From contig OZ017768.1 of the NCBI GenBank assembly GCA_963969345.1, forward strand, positions 4,674,718 to 4,738,717: a DNA stretch of 64,000 nt, given 5' to 3'. The translations under genes were made by a program, and so were the position numbers. This stretch comes from Turbatrix aceti. Lineage: Eukaryota > Nematoda > Chromadorea > Rhabditida > Panagrolaimidae. The notes beneath the pieces are model-generated. The model saw only the letters and a list, made by a program, of their open reading frames with translations. It had not been told where the DNA came from and did not search any database. Positions within the stretch are counted from its first letter, which is position 1; every line of letters begins with the position of its first letter. This document shows positions 55,137-64,000 of the stretch, in pieces.

Positions 55137-55890
55137 GTTAGGCCTTTCTTTTACTTTTTCGTGTAAACCAAACAATCGACGCGAACGACAGCAACACGGC
55201 ATAGGCCCGACTATGCAAAGAACTGACGCAAAAAAACCTACTTAGAAAAAAACGACTGAAAAGCAGAAAAAATAGAACAAAGGTAAGGACAAAAACAATA
55301 TCAGAGCCCTGCAAACTCGATCGAAACGTAACAAAACAAACGGACACAACCCCGCAATTTGTACCGTATTTATTTCCTTCCAGGAACACAAGTGCGTGCG
55401 CGCACTTTCATTTTGTGATTATTGCAAAATCTGTGATCTTCAGGCTTTTTTTTTATAAAAAAAATCAACCTATATCTTCCCTAAAACATCGTATTCCTAA
55501 CAACTGAAAATTATTGATCACGTTTTCATCACCATAATCAATAAACACCAAAATGACCCCATTTTTGAAACTTAGGCCCACAAATTATTTTCGTGCCAAA
55601 AATCTCAGTTTCCAAAAACCAGAATTAGGTTGACTCACGATTACAAAACCTCCGTGGGTACCGTACCAAAAAAAAAGAAGCCGAAAATCAATCGACATCT
55701 TTCAAAAGTCGCCAAAAACACAATAAGTTCTTTCTGGTCGCCGATTTCTCCGCGCGCGCTCGCCGTCGTTTTTTTGTTCGCTGTCAGACCTCAAAAGGCG
55801 CGCGATAAATTTAAATTTGCCCGTCGATGTTTGCTTTCCTCGGAGTCACACGCGTTTCCCACATTTCCGTGTTACTCATTGTTTTGTTTT
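55137..55890. other. Divergent intergenic region between the unknown gene and the coiled-coil gene
   Basis: About 750 bp holding both promoters. It is A/T-rich, with a GC-richer patch (55735-55800). No TATA box or gene is evident. Confidence 0.45.
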
Positions 55891-55897
55891 TTTGCAG
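55891..55897 (+). other. Splice acceptor 43 bases upstream of the coiled-coil gene start (possible trans-splice site)
   Basis: GTTTTTTTGCAG ends at 55897 and the ATG is at 55941. It fits a trans-splice site or 5' untranslated intron. Confidence 0.45.
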
Positions 55898-55940
55898 TGA
55901 TTTGATCGTGACTTTCGCGACTAACCGGACGTTACTGATA

Positions 55941-58420
55941 ATGGCAGAAGGCGATCACGATAACTCCCGTCTGGCCATGCGTAAGTTGATATTTCTTGAA
56001 CGTCTTTGTTTTTTTTCATTTCAACGGTTTTTTGTATTTTTTTTGTTTTAGTTCAGCACCAAGGACTGACTGCCGAAGACGAGAGAGAGGCTCGAATGGG
56101 CGATCTCGAAATGACCGTAGGCATGCTTCAACGCCAGCTGCCGGTCATTCGTGACAAGAACGGCAAAGATATCTCCAAGGAGGTTGGCTAGTTTTTTTTT
56201 GGCGTTTTGAATTTTAGGCGAGTTTTGTATTTCTTGCAGATTGTGGTCATGTGCGAGAATCTGCAATCGTACAAGCAGAGGGTCGAGGTTTTGGAAGCGG
56301 AGAACAGCCAGTACAAGCGGATTATTGGGCGTGGCAGGAGCATGCTCCCGGGCGAGGACCCGAGTATCATCGAATTCGGCGACCAATCCACCAAAGCCGA
56401 CGCTTCGACCCGTACTGTAGCTGCGGCTGCGGCGCCCGATGTGAACCGCTACCACGACCTCGAAGCCGAAGTCCAGCTCCTCAGGGACAAAGACATGGCC
56501 CACGAAGTGGAAATGCTGCAGGCGAAGAAGGAGATCGATCGCCTCAAGACCGACAAGGCCAATCTCAACAAACTGGTCACTGGGCTGAGGAGGAACGGCG
56601 GCGTCGATCTGACCATGGCCGAGCCCCCAAACCCTGCTGTAGTCTACGGCGTCCTCGACAAGCTCAACCCGAACTGGCGAAAGCTGGACAACTTTGTTCG
56701 GTTCTTGGATTCTGTCATGACCGGGCGCAACCCTGATTTTCAAGAGGACTTCCAAAACCTCGTTGACATGCGTCAGAATATCTCGCAGAAGCTGGGTGCG
56801 CTGTACGAATCTACGATGTCGCTCAATGCGTCTGTGAGCAAGATTCCCGGTTCGACTTTCGAGCCTGCGGTCGTCGCTGACGTCAGATGCGATTTTGACA
56901 TGGTGAGTTTTATCCAGGGATGGGCGAATAGCCGTTTTGTTCGCGAACGAACATGAAATTTTTTTTTATAATTTTGAAAAATCGAACGAACGCGAACATT
57001 TTTTATTGCGTTCGTGAACGAACGTTAAATATATTTTTTTTCGAATATGCGAAATTTTGTTCTCTGAACAAATAAAAACAAAAAATTGGGTAGTCCACGT
57101 TTTTTCTCATTTTGAGCACATGCATATTTTCTTGGCTGAATTTGATCATTTTTGACACCGTTACCCTAATTTTGGCCCATTTTTGGTTCGTGAAAAAAAT
57201 CAAATTTGTTCGCAACGTGTGATCATCTCTGGCAAAATTTATATTCATGTATTTTCCTTATTTTTTTCAGATTGACAAGTTGAACACGACGACAAACGAC
57301 CGCGATCTTGCCACGGCATGCCTCGCCTATCACCATGCTTACAGTTGTCTCTTTGAGAGCATGCGCAGCGTTGCCGATTTTCTCCTTCGCCTCGTCACCG
57401 AGCTCGACAACGAGACCGATCCCCGGATCGTCAAACTCGTCGAACAGATCAACGCTTATCGACAGAGTGTCGATTTGAACCTCACCACGGCAACCGAAGC
57501 CGTCGGATCCGCGACCAGTGAGTTTTGACCACTTTTAATATTTTTGACCGCCTTTGCTAATGTTTACAGACGAAAGTATCGTCGGCGCCCTCGACCAATC
57601 CCTGGCCACTGCGATTGCGCCTTCGTTCAGCGCTTCAAGGCCAGCCCAGTCCTTCAGCGCGTCGAAGGCGACTTCGTTGTTCGGCGACTCGAATCCCGAA
57701 AAGAAGGCTACCTACGAGAAACTGGCTAATGCGGTTTCGGTGTTCGAAGGAGCTCTGGCTAACCGGTCTTCTATCATTGTTGACACTCATCTGGCCGAAA
57801 TCACCGAACTTCGACAGAAAATTGCGACTTTGGAGGAGGAAAAGACGGTTCTCAAGTCCGAAGTGGACTCTGCGACTTCGACAAAGCAGGATATTGAATC
57901 CCAGCTGGCCTCCGTCACCGCCGAGCTCCAAAAAGTCGATCGGGACCGTCAAAATCTGCAGGTAGCCTTCCAGAAAACCGAGCAGCAGAGCGCCAGTGAA
58001 CGCGCAGAGCTCTCATTCCGCCTCAACGAGGTCATCGCCGAACGCGAAGCCCTCGAGGCCAAGCTCAATGATCTCAACGCGAAACTCGAAGCCGAGCGCG
58101 TCCAGACAAATGACCGGCTCCAGGCGAAGGAATCCGAGCTCTGCGAACTCGCGCGTGCTCTCGACGAAAAAGAACGCGCCGTGGCCGATTACGCGGACCA
58201 GCTCGCCAAGCTCAATGCCGTCATCGAAGATCTCCGCGCCAAACTCGATAGCCAGAGCCAAATTCTTGAGAAAAACAAGGAAAATGCCGCGGTGCCGAAG
58301 AAGCACACGGCTGAAATCGTCGATCAACTGCAGAAGATGCACAGCGTCATGGCCAAGGTCTCCAAGGACGTCGCGTCTGTCAAGCTGCCTGCCAACATCA
58401 AAGTCGTCAAGAAGAAGTAA
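55941..58420 (+). CDS. Coiled-coil protein of unknown function
   Basis: Five exons (55941-55980, 56052-56182, 56240-56902, 57271-57517, 57570-58420) join in phase to 643 residues. The N-terminal third has a coiled coil (about residues 60-170, for example YKQRVEVLEAENSQYKR). A mainly helical middle segment (about 175-360) contains LDKLNPNWRKLDNFVRFLDS. A Ser/Ala-rich linker is followed by a long coiled coil from about 425 to 615 with regular heptads, and a basic tail ends in VVKKK. There is no motor, CAP-Gly, kinase or membrane region. Such architecture is common in cytoskeletal and centrosomal scaffolds, but no family can be named. Intron 3 carries a hAT-like repeat. The gene is divergent from the unknown gene and convergent with the lipase. 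Confidence 0.85.
56914..57230. mobile_element. hAT-like non-autonomous element (family R1), inverted copy in intron 3 of the coiled-coil gene
   Basis: Starts with CAGGGATGGGCGAATAGCCG and ends near GATCATCTCTG, the same terminal inverted repeat as the copy at 62.17-63.67 kb. The interior (CACGTTTTTTCTCATTTTGA, GACACCGTTACCCTAATTTT) is the reverse complement of the V-ATPase H copy. Flanking 8-mers do not match, so the target duplication has decayed. Confidence 0.65.
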
Positions 58421-59196
58421 ATCCCGACTTTGTCGACTGTGGTCAGTCACCCCCTGTGCATCTGTTCATGTATTCTGTGATTTTTACACTCTCACCCATT
58501 TTTCTGTCATTGATTACATAAAATTGACAGCTTTTTCAATATTCGCGAACAAACACAAAAAAAATTTAATTTTTTTTTTGGATAAACGAACGAACGCGAA
58601 CATTTTTGACCGTTTTCGCGAACAAATATCAAACAGATTTTTTTTAGCAATGGTGCGAAATTTTGTGTTTTTTTTGGTTGAAAAATGTAAAAATAAGTAA
58701 TATAAAATTTTTTTTAACTTTTTTAAAAATTAAAATTTTTTTTTAAAATTTAAATTTTTTTAAAAATTAAAATTTTTTTTTAATTAAACATCGTTTTTAA
58801 AATTTTTTTTTTAATAAAAAAAAATTTAAAAAACGATGTTTGAAATTTTTATAATTGACGGCTTTATTTTTTTTTCAATACGATTTTGAATTTCACCACA
58901 ATTTTTGTTTGTTTGATCCGTTCAAAAATTTAACTTTGTTCGCGAACAATTTAAATTTTTTTTTTACAATTTTAAATTTAAAAATTTAAGAAAATTCTGT
59001 TCGCGAATGTTTCAAAGCGCGAACCAAAAAAAATCAAATTCTTCATTCGCCTCTGCCAAAGTTGTAGTATACTATTTATTATTTCTCTCTTCTGTGCACA
59101 TGTATTTCCGCTGATTGGGCTTATGCGAACGAACAAACAAACGCGTTTTGGCTCTGGGTATGTTTTTTGGGGGATTGCAATGAATGGCATTTATAA
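58421..59196. other. Convergent 3' region between the coiled-coil gene and the lipase, with repeats
   Basis: Contains decayed R1-type sequence with ATTCGCGAACAAACAC and TTTGTTCGCGAACAAT blocks (about 58535-59010). An extremely A/T-rich core (58700-58860) includes a hairpin at 58786-58841, where AAACATCG pairs with CGATGTTT around T and A runs. No gene. Confidence 0.55.
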
Positions 59197-61406
59197 CTAC
59201 GTGAAGCTAAGCTTGTTGACTAGGTTGTACTGCACGGCACCGGTCGCATCCTTGGTCTGCATGTGGGTGAGGTTGGCGAACACCCACGTGCCCTGGTTGT
59301 ACGGGATGTAACTCGTCTGTCTGTTGAACACGTTGTCGCTGTATCCAATTAGGTCGTCGGCTAAAAAAAGGACAAATTTGGTCTTTTGAGACACCTGTTT
59401 TTGCTTGTTTTCACACTCCTATGACTTGCTTGGCTGCCCAGGTGGGCTCCTACGTAGGAATCACACATTTGGCTAATCAAAAACGAGGCGCGCTGGGGTC
59501 TAATTGCTTTTTTTATCATATTTTATTTTTAGGCGCAGCGGCTGAAAATGCATTTGTGCTACTGTAGCCTGCGTCTACGGTGCACGTGAAGCACAAGAGC
59601 CCTCAAAAAGTAGTTCTATTTCTAAATGCCTTTGCACACGGCCTCAAAAGTTCCGCCTCGGCAGCTGCAAGCTAGACGCTGGCTTTTTGAGTTTTCGATC
59701 TTTTTGAGCCCATGCAGTCAAAAAAAATTTATAAAAAAACTCACCTTTGCTCCAGAACGCAAAGACGTACGACGCCTCATTAGTCGGGTCGTTGTTCATG
59801 CCGTAGAGCAACCCGGCATACGTGGATGGCGCGCAGGTGCGGGTCGTGCCACAGACAAGCGCTGGACTGTTTTCGACCTGTGTCAGCTCCGGGCAGGGAT
59901 CGCCGGGATAAAAACCGTTGATGGGGTTGCACGACGGCAGGGACGCCACTTCGGGACCTGCGCACCCGCACATGCCGTAGTTGGCGCCCGAGATGCCGAC
60001 AAAGACGTGGATGCTGTCGCGGAGAGTTCCTCCGAGATCACAGCCGGGGGGCTGGGAGATGTAGCCTCCTCGGATGGCCTTCCGAGCGACGGTTACGCCC
60101 ATGCTGTGACCGATGACGTCGACCTGGTCGACGCCGGTGTACCCGATGACAGCCTCGATGAACTTGCGAACCCGATCGACAGTATCGCAGTTGTGCGTGC
60201 GGTTCCACGAATCAGCGGCGACCCGGTTGCCCCAGGTGGTGGCGTAGAGCTCGTCGGTGCTGTAGCCACGGGAGAGGAAGTAGGATATCGACGACGTCCA
60301 CCCAGTGCCCCATTTTGTGCCATCCGTGAGCGCGCCATCCGAATTCCCATGGACAAAGACGATAGGTCGAAAGTTGGTGCGACGAACTGCGTTTCCCCGG
60401 TGCGGGAGGCGGCCGCCGTAGCTGCCGGTAGTCCCCAGGTCGAGGCGTTCAAAGTTGTACGCGCCATAGCCGTTGCTGAAAAAGTACCGTAATTAGGATA
60501 TCTGAGAGTTCCGGAGGGAAAACTCAATTTTTCGTTCATGAACAAATTTGAACGTTTCTCAAACGAACATGAACAACTTTGTCACGAACGAATGTCGACT
60601 AAATATTTTTTTTTTACAATTTAGGCCAAATTTTGTTCATTCGGGCAGAAATATTTACGTAATTTAACAGTATTCCTACACTTTTTCATATTTAGCAAAA
60701 GTTGATCGACTTTTTTGGTAGTTTTTTTAAATAACTGCGTTTTTGACATCATTTTTTCCAAATATACCCAAATTTTTTTGCCTATTTTGTTCGTTTTAAT
60801 TGTTCGAAAAATTTAGAATTGTTCTCGAACGAACAAATACCGTAATTTATATTTCTAAAAAAAATTGTGTTTATGAACGAACAACAACAAAAGATTTTAA
60901 ATTTGTTCGCAAACGAACACGAACGTTCACCCATCTTTTGTGGTGATCAAGGCGCCATGCTAATCCGCTCATGTCTACGCGGAGATGGATGGAATCGATA
61001 CTTTTCGCTACAACGGGGACCCAAGCAGCTAAAAAAATGCTTTTTGATCAAGATATGTATGTCAACGAGATAAAATTCAAATTGAAAAAGTCATTAATCG
61101 ATGATTATGCTCTTTGCCGTGCCAGGTGCGAGAAAATATGTACGCGGCATCTTTAGTTTTTACACTTTTGATTTTTTCCAGAGGGTACCGTAAATTCCAA
61201 CACCATATTTTCTCCCAAAAAAAGGTCTTGATCTCTCCAGAACGATAAAAAACGCCGCACCCGAAAGCTTACAGTTTTAACCACAGCTGAAAGTCCTTGG
61301 TAAGAGGGCCCTGTATGACGTCACTGGAGTCAAATTCGGGGATATGAGGAGCGGCAAACGCGGAAGAGAAGACGACGAATAGCAGGCGATGCATGGCGGG
61401 TATCAT
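59197..61406 (-). CDS. Secreted class-2 (EstA/LIPS-type) triacylglycerol lipase
   Basis: Extracellular alpha/beta-hydrolase expected to cleave acylglycerols, probably in the gut. Three exons (61406-61273, 60475-59745, 59360-59197) give 342 residues. The N-terminus MIPAMHRLLFVVFSSAFA is a typical signal peptide, and the mature protein starts APHIPEF. Then come GPLTKDFQLWLKLNGYGAYN, the oxyanion segment FVHGNSDGAL (about 85-94), the nucleophile elbow GHSMG (Ser about 169), cysteine-rich GMCGCAG, GMNNDPT and, near the end, LTHMQTKDATG with the likely catalytic His. The order and motifs match Lipase_2 proteins of nematodes (C. elegans lips genes). Intron 1 (797 bp) contains an R1 repeat. A TGATAA GATA-type site lies about 35 bp upstream of the start. 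In worms such sites drive intestinal expression; here this is inference. Confidence 0.92.
60520..60945. mobile_element. hAT-like element (family R1), copy in intron 1 of the lipase
   Basis: The right end AACGTTCACCCATCTTTTG resembles the R1 terminus. The body contains TTCCTACACTTTTTCATATT, shared with the 45.2-kb and 63.47-kb copies, and alternating GAACGAAC blocks. The left end is ragged, near 60524. Confidence 0.55.
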
Positions 61407-62161
61407 GGACGACGCGTGTGATGCAAGTGACTCCTCTGGGTGATAACGCGTGTCGTGGCGGTCGTTGAACTTGACTCAGCAGGTCGGTAGGTCGGTGGTT
61501 GGTGGTTGCGAGACGGGATGTAGGACACGTCAAGCCGGCCCCTTAAATACGACATACACGCTACGCCGTCAGCAGCAGCAGCAGCAGCAGCATCTCCCGC
61601 CTCCTTTTGCCATCCCTGGGTGCGGTGCGCGTGGCACGTCGACCCTGCCCTGCCCTCTGGCAGGTGTTCACGCTTCTGCGAACTTTGCTGCTACCCTTTC
61701 GAGCTTTTTTTTTTCGAGCGTCGAGGAAACTTTGAAACTTGTTTCCTCCAAAGCTGAGGGTCAAAATGCAAAAATTCAGATTCCAAAGATTCCAAACAAA
61801 TCTTTGAATGTGCTCCGAAGCATCTCGAATCAGAATCCATCGATCACGGTGTGCTCTCGGTCTCATGAGGTGTTGGGCGTCAATAGGCTATCATCGACTG
61901 CTGACACCGTGTCGACAATGGAGAGGATTAGGTGTGTTTTGATACGCATTTTCTTCCTGGAATGTGCCGATAATCCAAAGAGATAAAGATACGGTTACGT
62001 TTTAATTCGAACTGAGCACAAACAATGAATTACAGTATTACAACTTTCACTTGGGGTTTCCTCTTTTCAGAAATACAGTATGCCACAAAATTCAACGTAA
62101 ATCCAAACATCTCTGTAAGAAACAAAAAAAATGATTACGAAAAAGTGTAAAAATTCTGATG
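61407..62161. other. Lipase upstream region and unassigned sequence
   Basis: Includes the lipase promoter with TGATAA at 61441-61446 and a (CAG)7 tract at 61570-61590. A plus-strand open frame crosses the tract but encodes low-complexity sequence with no family resemblance or splice partners, so it is not called a gene. The rest shows nothing recognisable. Confidence 0.5.
61570..61590 (+). repeat. (CAG)7 microsatellite
   Basis: Seven uninterrupted CAG units about 165 bp upstream of the lipase start codon. Confidence 0.9.
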
Positions 62162-62365
62162 ATAGAAATCAGGGATGGGCGAACACCCGTTTTTTTTGTT
62201 CTCGAACGAACACGAACATTTTATTTATTTTGTTCGAGAAGTCGAATGAACGCGAACATTTTTGATTGTGTTCGCGAACAAACACGAACGAACAACGAAC
62301 AGATTTTTAGCGTATCTTATACAAAATTTTGTCCAAACTGAGCATAAAAACGTAAACTTCGGTAC

Positions 62366-62602
62366 TGTCGCGAATTCTTCGCGAACGCGGTTCAACACCA
62401 ACGCGAAATCTACATAACTCCAGCAATTTCTCTATATATACGTTGTTTTCCTTTCCTTTCAAAAAGAACTCTTATTTCCTTACTCTTACCCTTACGTTTC
62501 TGTACGTACTGACAATAAATTCTTCCTACTAACTCTCGATTTCTCTGTGAAGCTTCCCTCGCGTGGCCCGTTCCGCTGTGGAACGGAGGGAAGTTCTCCA
62601 CA
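62366..62602 (+). repeat. Left LTR
   Basis: Begins TGTCGCGAATTCTTCGCGAA, which contains a perfect 7-bp inverted repeat (TCGCGAA/TTCGCGA). A TATATATA box lies at 62433-62440 and an AATAAA at 62514-62519. Near the end, CTTCCCTC (62553-62560) and CGTTCC (62569-62574) pair with GGAACG (62580-62585) and GAGGGAAG (62586-62593), giving a stacked hairpin with a single-sided 8-base bulge. The order promoter, poly(A) signal, hairpin is as expected of a U3-R-U5 unit. Confidence 0.9.
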
Positions 62603-62604
62603 TT

Positions 62605-62618
62605 TGGTGCATCGGCCG
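62605..62618 (+). other. Primer-binding site matching tRNA-Gly
   Basis: TGGTGCATCGGCCG starts two bases after the left LTR. It is complementary to the CCA-bearing 3' end of animal tRNA-Gly (acceptor stem GCATCGG paired with CCGATGC, then ACCA), over 14 bases. This would prime minus-strand DNA synthesis. Confidence 0.75.
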
Positions 62619-62681
62619 TGATGGATTTGGTGTAACGCCGGTTCTTCTACGAATCCAGGTACTACCCCTGCACACCGATAG

Positions 62682-63344
62682 CAACCACTGCCGAATTCTA
62701 CGTCTACAAAACCGACGCCGACGGTTCTTCCGACGTCCAACTACTTCGAGGATTTTATTGCGGACAACATCATACGGCGACAACAACTTACGAATCAGCG
62801 CAAATTTGTGAGTTCTTTTTTTCCGGGACGGTTCTTTCAACAGAATAAGACCCGTCACCGAGTCAACGCGCAATCCCGAGGCCCACGACGACTCGCACAC
62901 AGAGTTACCATGGCCAAACTTCGCCAACAACGGCAGACAGCGAAGCGCTACCAGGCCCAGCAGAGGCCGAAGACGGCGTTCGTTTTTTTTGAGAAGCACT
63001 CGGGCAGGACAGCAGCTTCCGAATCCCGACGATCTCACCCCGCAGAAAGCCCATTGAAGACAGCAATTCTCAATGGCACCCCTTCATTTCTCCCAGCCGT
63101 ACCGCAACCCTCATCGTACTTCAGTCCTCGATCGCCCGGCCCCAGTGTCGCGATGCGAAGCCAGACGCCAGATCCCCCCCGACTCGGCTGGCCGGCAGTG
63201 TCGCGAATTCTTCGCGAACGCGGTTCAACACCAACGCGAAATCTACATAACTCCAGCAATTTCTCTATATATACGTTGTTTTCCTTTCCTTTCACAAGAA
63301 CACTTACTTCCTTACTCTTACCCTTACGTTTCTGTACGTACTGA
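62682..63344 (+). CDS. Open frame inside the LTR element, possible gag remnant
   Basis: The frame is open for 220 codons from just after a TAG at 62679 into the right LTR. The first part (NYFEDFIADNIIRRQQLTNQ) looks helical and charged, then a basic and Ser/Pro-rich segment follows. There is an internal ATG at 62808. No capsid, zinc knuckle or other domain is evident. It could be a decayed gag, a captured host fragment or non-coding. Confidence 0.3.
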   Translation, partial: QPLPNSTSTKPTPTVLPTSNYFEDFIADNIIRRQQLTNQRKFVSSFFPGRFFQQNKTRHRVNAQSRGPRRLAHRVTMAKLRQQRQTAKRYQAQQRPKTAFVFFEKHSGRTAASESRRSHPAESPLKTAILNGTPSFLPAVPQPSSYFSPRSPGPSVAMRSQTPDPPRLGWPAVSRILRERGSTPTRNLHNSSNFSIYTLFSFPFTRTLTSLLLPLRFCTY

Positions 63345-63434
63345 CAATAAATTCTTCCTACTAACTCTCGATTTCTCTGTGAAGCTTCCCTCGCGTGGCC
63401 CGTTCCGCTGTGGAACGGAGGGAAGTTCTCCACA
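63199..63434 (+). repeat. Right LTR
   Basis: Matches the left LTR except around the segment after CCTTTCCTTTCA, where a one-base indel and about three substitutions occur. It begins TGTCGCG and ends CTCCACA, followed by the GGTAC target duplication. Confidence 0.9.
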
Positions 63435-63682
63435 GGTACTATGCGTTCTCACGTTTTTGGTGACAGTTTTCCTACACTTTTTATTGCCGAAGGCAATTGA
63501 CACTATTTGCCATTTTTGAAAAAATAACATTAATTTCGACACCATTAAACTGATTTTACCTAGATTTTTGTTCGTTCTGTTCGGAAAATTTATTTTTGTT
63601 CTCGAACAAACACGAACGCAAAAATTTGAATTTGTTCGCATACTCGAACGAACACGAACGTTCGCCCATCTCTGGTAGAAAT

Positions 63683-64000
63683 CCTCAAGAGTTCCCTTTC
63701 TCATGTTCGTATTGTAATTATTTTCCTTTCGTCGTTCTCCTTGGCATCTTCGTCATCGCTGAGCCATTTTGCACTGTCCGCGACGTCATAGAATTCACTT
63801 TAAAGATCATGCCACTCCACAGAACACTTCATGGAATCTATTTATAATTTTTGCAATAAGGAAAATTCTATTTGAAGCTCACTCACAGACTCGCCAATTA
63901 TATACGGTCTGCGCATGCTGGAACTTCCGGACTGGGAAGCGCATAATAAAAAGTATTATAGCTGGTTTTTTCGACCTTTAACGTTGCAAAATGTCATATG
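63683..64000. other. Right edge of the window, no feature recognised
   Basis: A/T-rich sequence after the hAT-like element. Short open frames have no recognisable content or splice partners. Confidence 0.4.

Larger units (their letters stand above)
62366..63434 (+). mobile_element. Miniature LTR retrotransposon (TRIM-like), no polymerase
   Basis: Two direct repeats of 237 and 236 bp (62366-62602 and 63199-63434) both run from TG to CA and differ at only a few positions plus one indel. The whole is flanked by GGTAC (62361-62365 and 63435-63439), a 5-bp target duplication. The internal region is only 596 bp. A primer-binding site lies two bases after the left LTR. No reverse transcriptase, integrase or protease fits, so it must be mobilised by enzymes from another element. 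No clear polypurine tract precedes the right LTR. The high LTR similarity implies a recent insertion. Confidence 0.9.
62170..63674. mobile_element. hAT-like non-autonomous element (family R1), interrupted by an LTR retrotransposon
   Basis: The left end CAGGGATGGGCGAAC and the complement of the right end (CAGAGATGGGCGAAC) form a terminal inverted repeat with one mismatch. The flanking 8-mers are ATAGAAAT (62162-62169) and GTAGAAAT (63675-63682), a one-mismatch 8-bp target duplication. An 8-bp duplication and CAG-type termini are the hallmarks of hAT transposons. Without the LTR insertion at 62366-63434 the element is about 430 bp and encodes nothing, so it relies on a transposase elsewhere. 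This is the best-preserved copy and defines the family. Confidence 0.8.

Noticed and set aside
61450..61986. Open frame of 178 codons through the (CAG)7 tract
   Set aside because: Encodes poly-Gln and low-complexity sequence, overlaps the lipase promoter, and has no homology signal.

Overview
This is eukaryotic nuclear DNA from a small invertebrate, not bacterial. Coding sequence is split by many introns with GT...AG ends, and most acceptors read TTTTCAG or TTTTTAG. A secreted class-2 lipase of the kind expanded in nematodes (C. elegans LIPS family) is present. Five genes have a splice acceptor 10 to 43 bases before the start codon with no obvious upstream exon, as expected for spliced-leader trans-splicing. 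Together these point to a nematode. Another ecdysozoan such as a tardigrade cannot be excluded from one window.

Layout. (1) 4.7-33.7 kb, plus strand: one large gene with introns up to 8.8 kb, encoding a mostly disordered protein of about 1410 residues that ends in a neurabin/spinophilin-like protein phosphatase 1 docking motif but has no PDZ domain. (2) 33.7-38.1 kb: a gene-poor block of nested repeats. It holds clusters of a subterminal repeat in opposite orientations, a nearly perfect long inverted repeat (arms about 540 bp) and traces of minus-strand exons. (3) 38.2-52.2 kb: a compact housekeeping cluster. HMG-CoA lyase is on the minus strand, divergent from ribosomal protein L11; V-ATPase subunit H and an MRP1-type ABCC transporter follow on the plus strand. 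(4) 52.8-55.1 kb, minus: a conserved-looking gene of unknown function with an apparent one-base frameshift in a homopolymer. (5) 55.9-58.4 kb, plus: a coiled-coil protein of unknown function. (6) 59.2-61.4 kb, minus: the secreted lipase. (7) 61.4-64 kb: repeats, including a 1.07-kb LTR retrotransposon without polymerase, nested in a hAT-like non-autonomous element.

The genes do not form a pathway. HMG-CoA lyase (mitochondrial leucine breakdown and ketogenesis), L11 (ribosome), V-ATPase H (proton pump), ABCC (export of conjugates) and the lipase (extracellular lipid hydrolysis) are functionally separate. The unifying theme is mobile DNA. At least three families of short non-autonomous elements sit in introns and gene ends throughout 5-64 kb, and the same hAT-like family occurs in introns of five different genes. 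I see no gene cluster that reads as a new multi-gene system. The most notable items are the nested LTR/hAT insertion with target duplications, the long inverted-repeat block, the trans-splicing pattern, and the PDZ-less PP1-docking gene.
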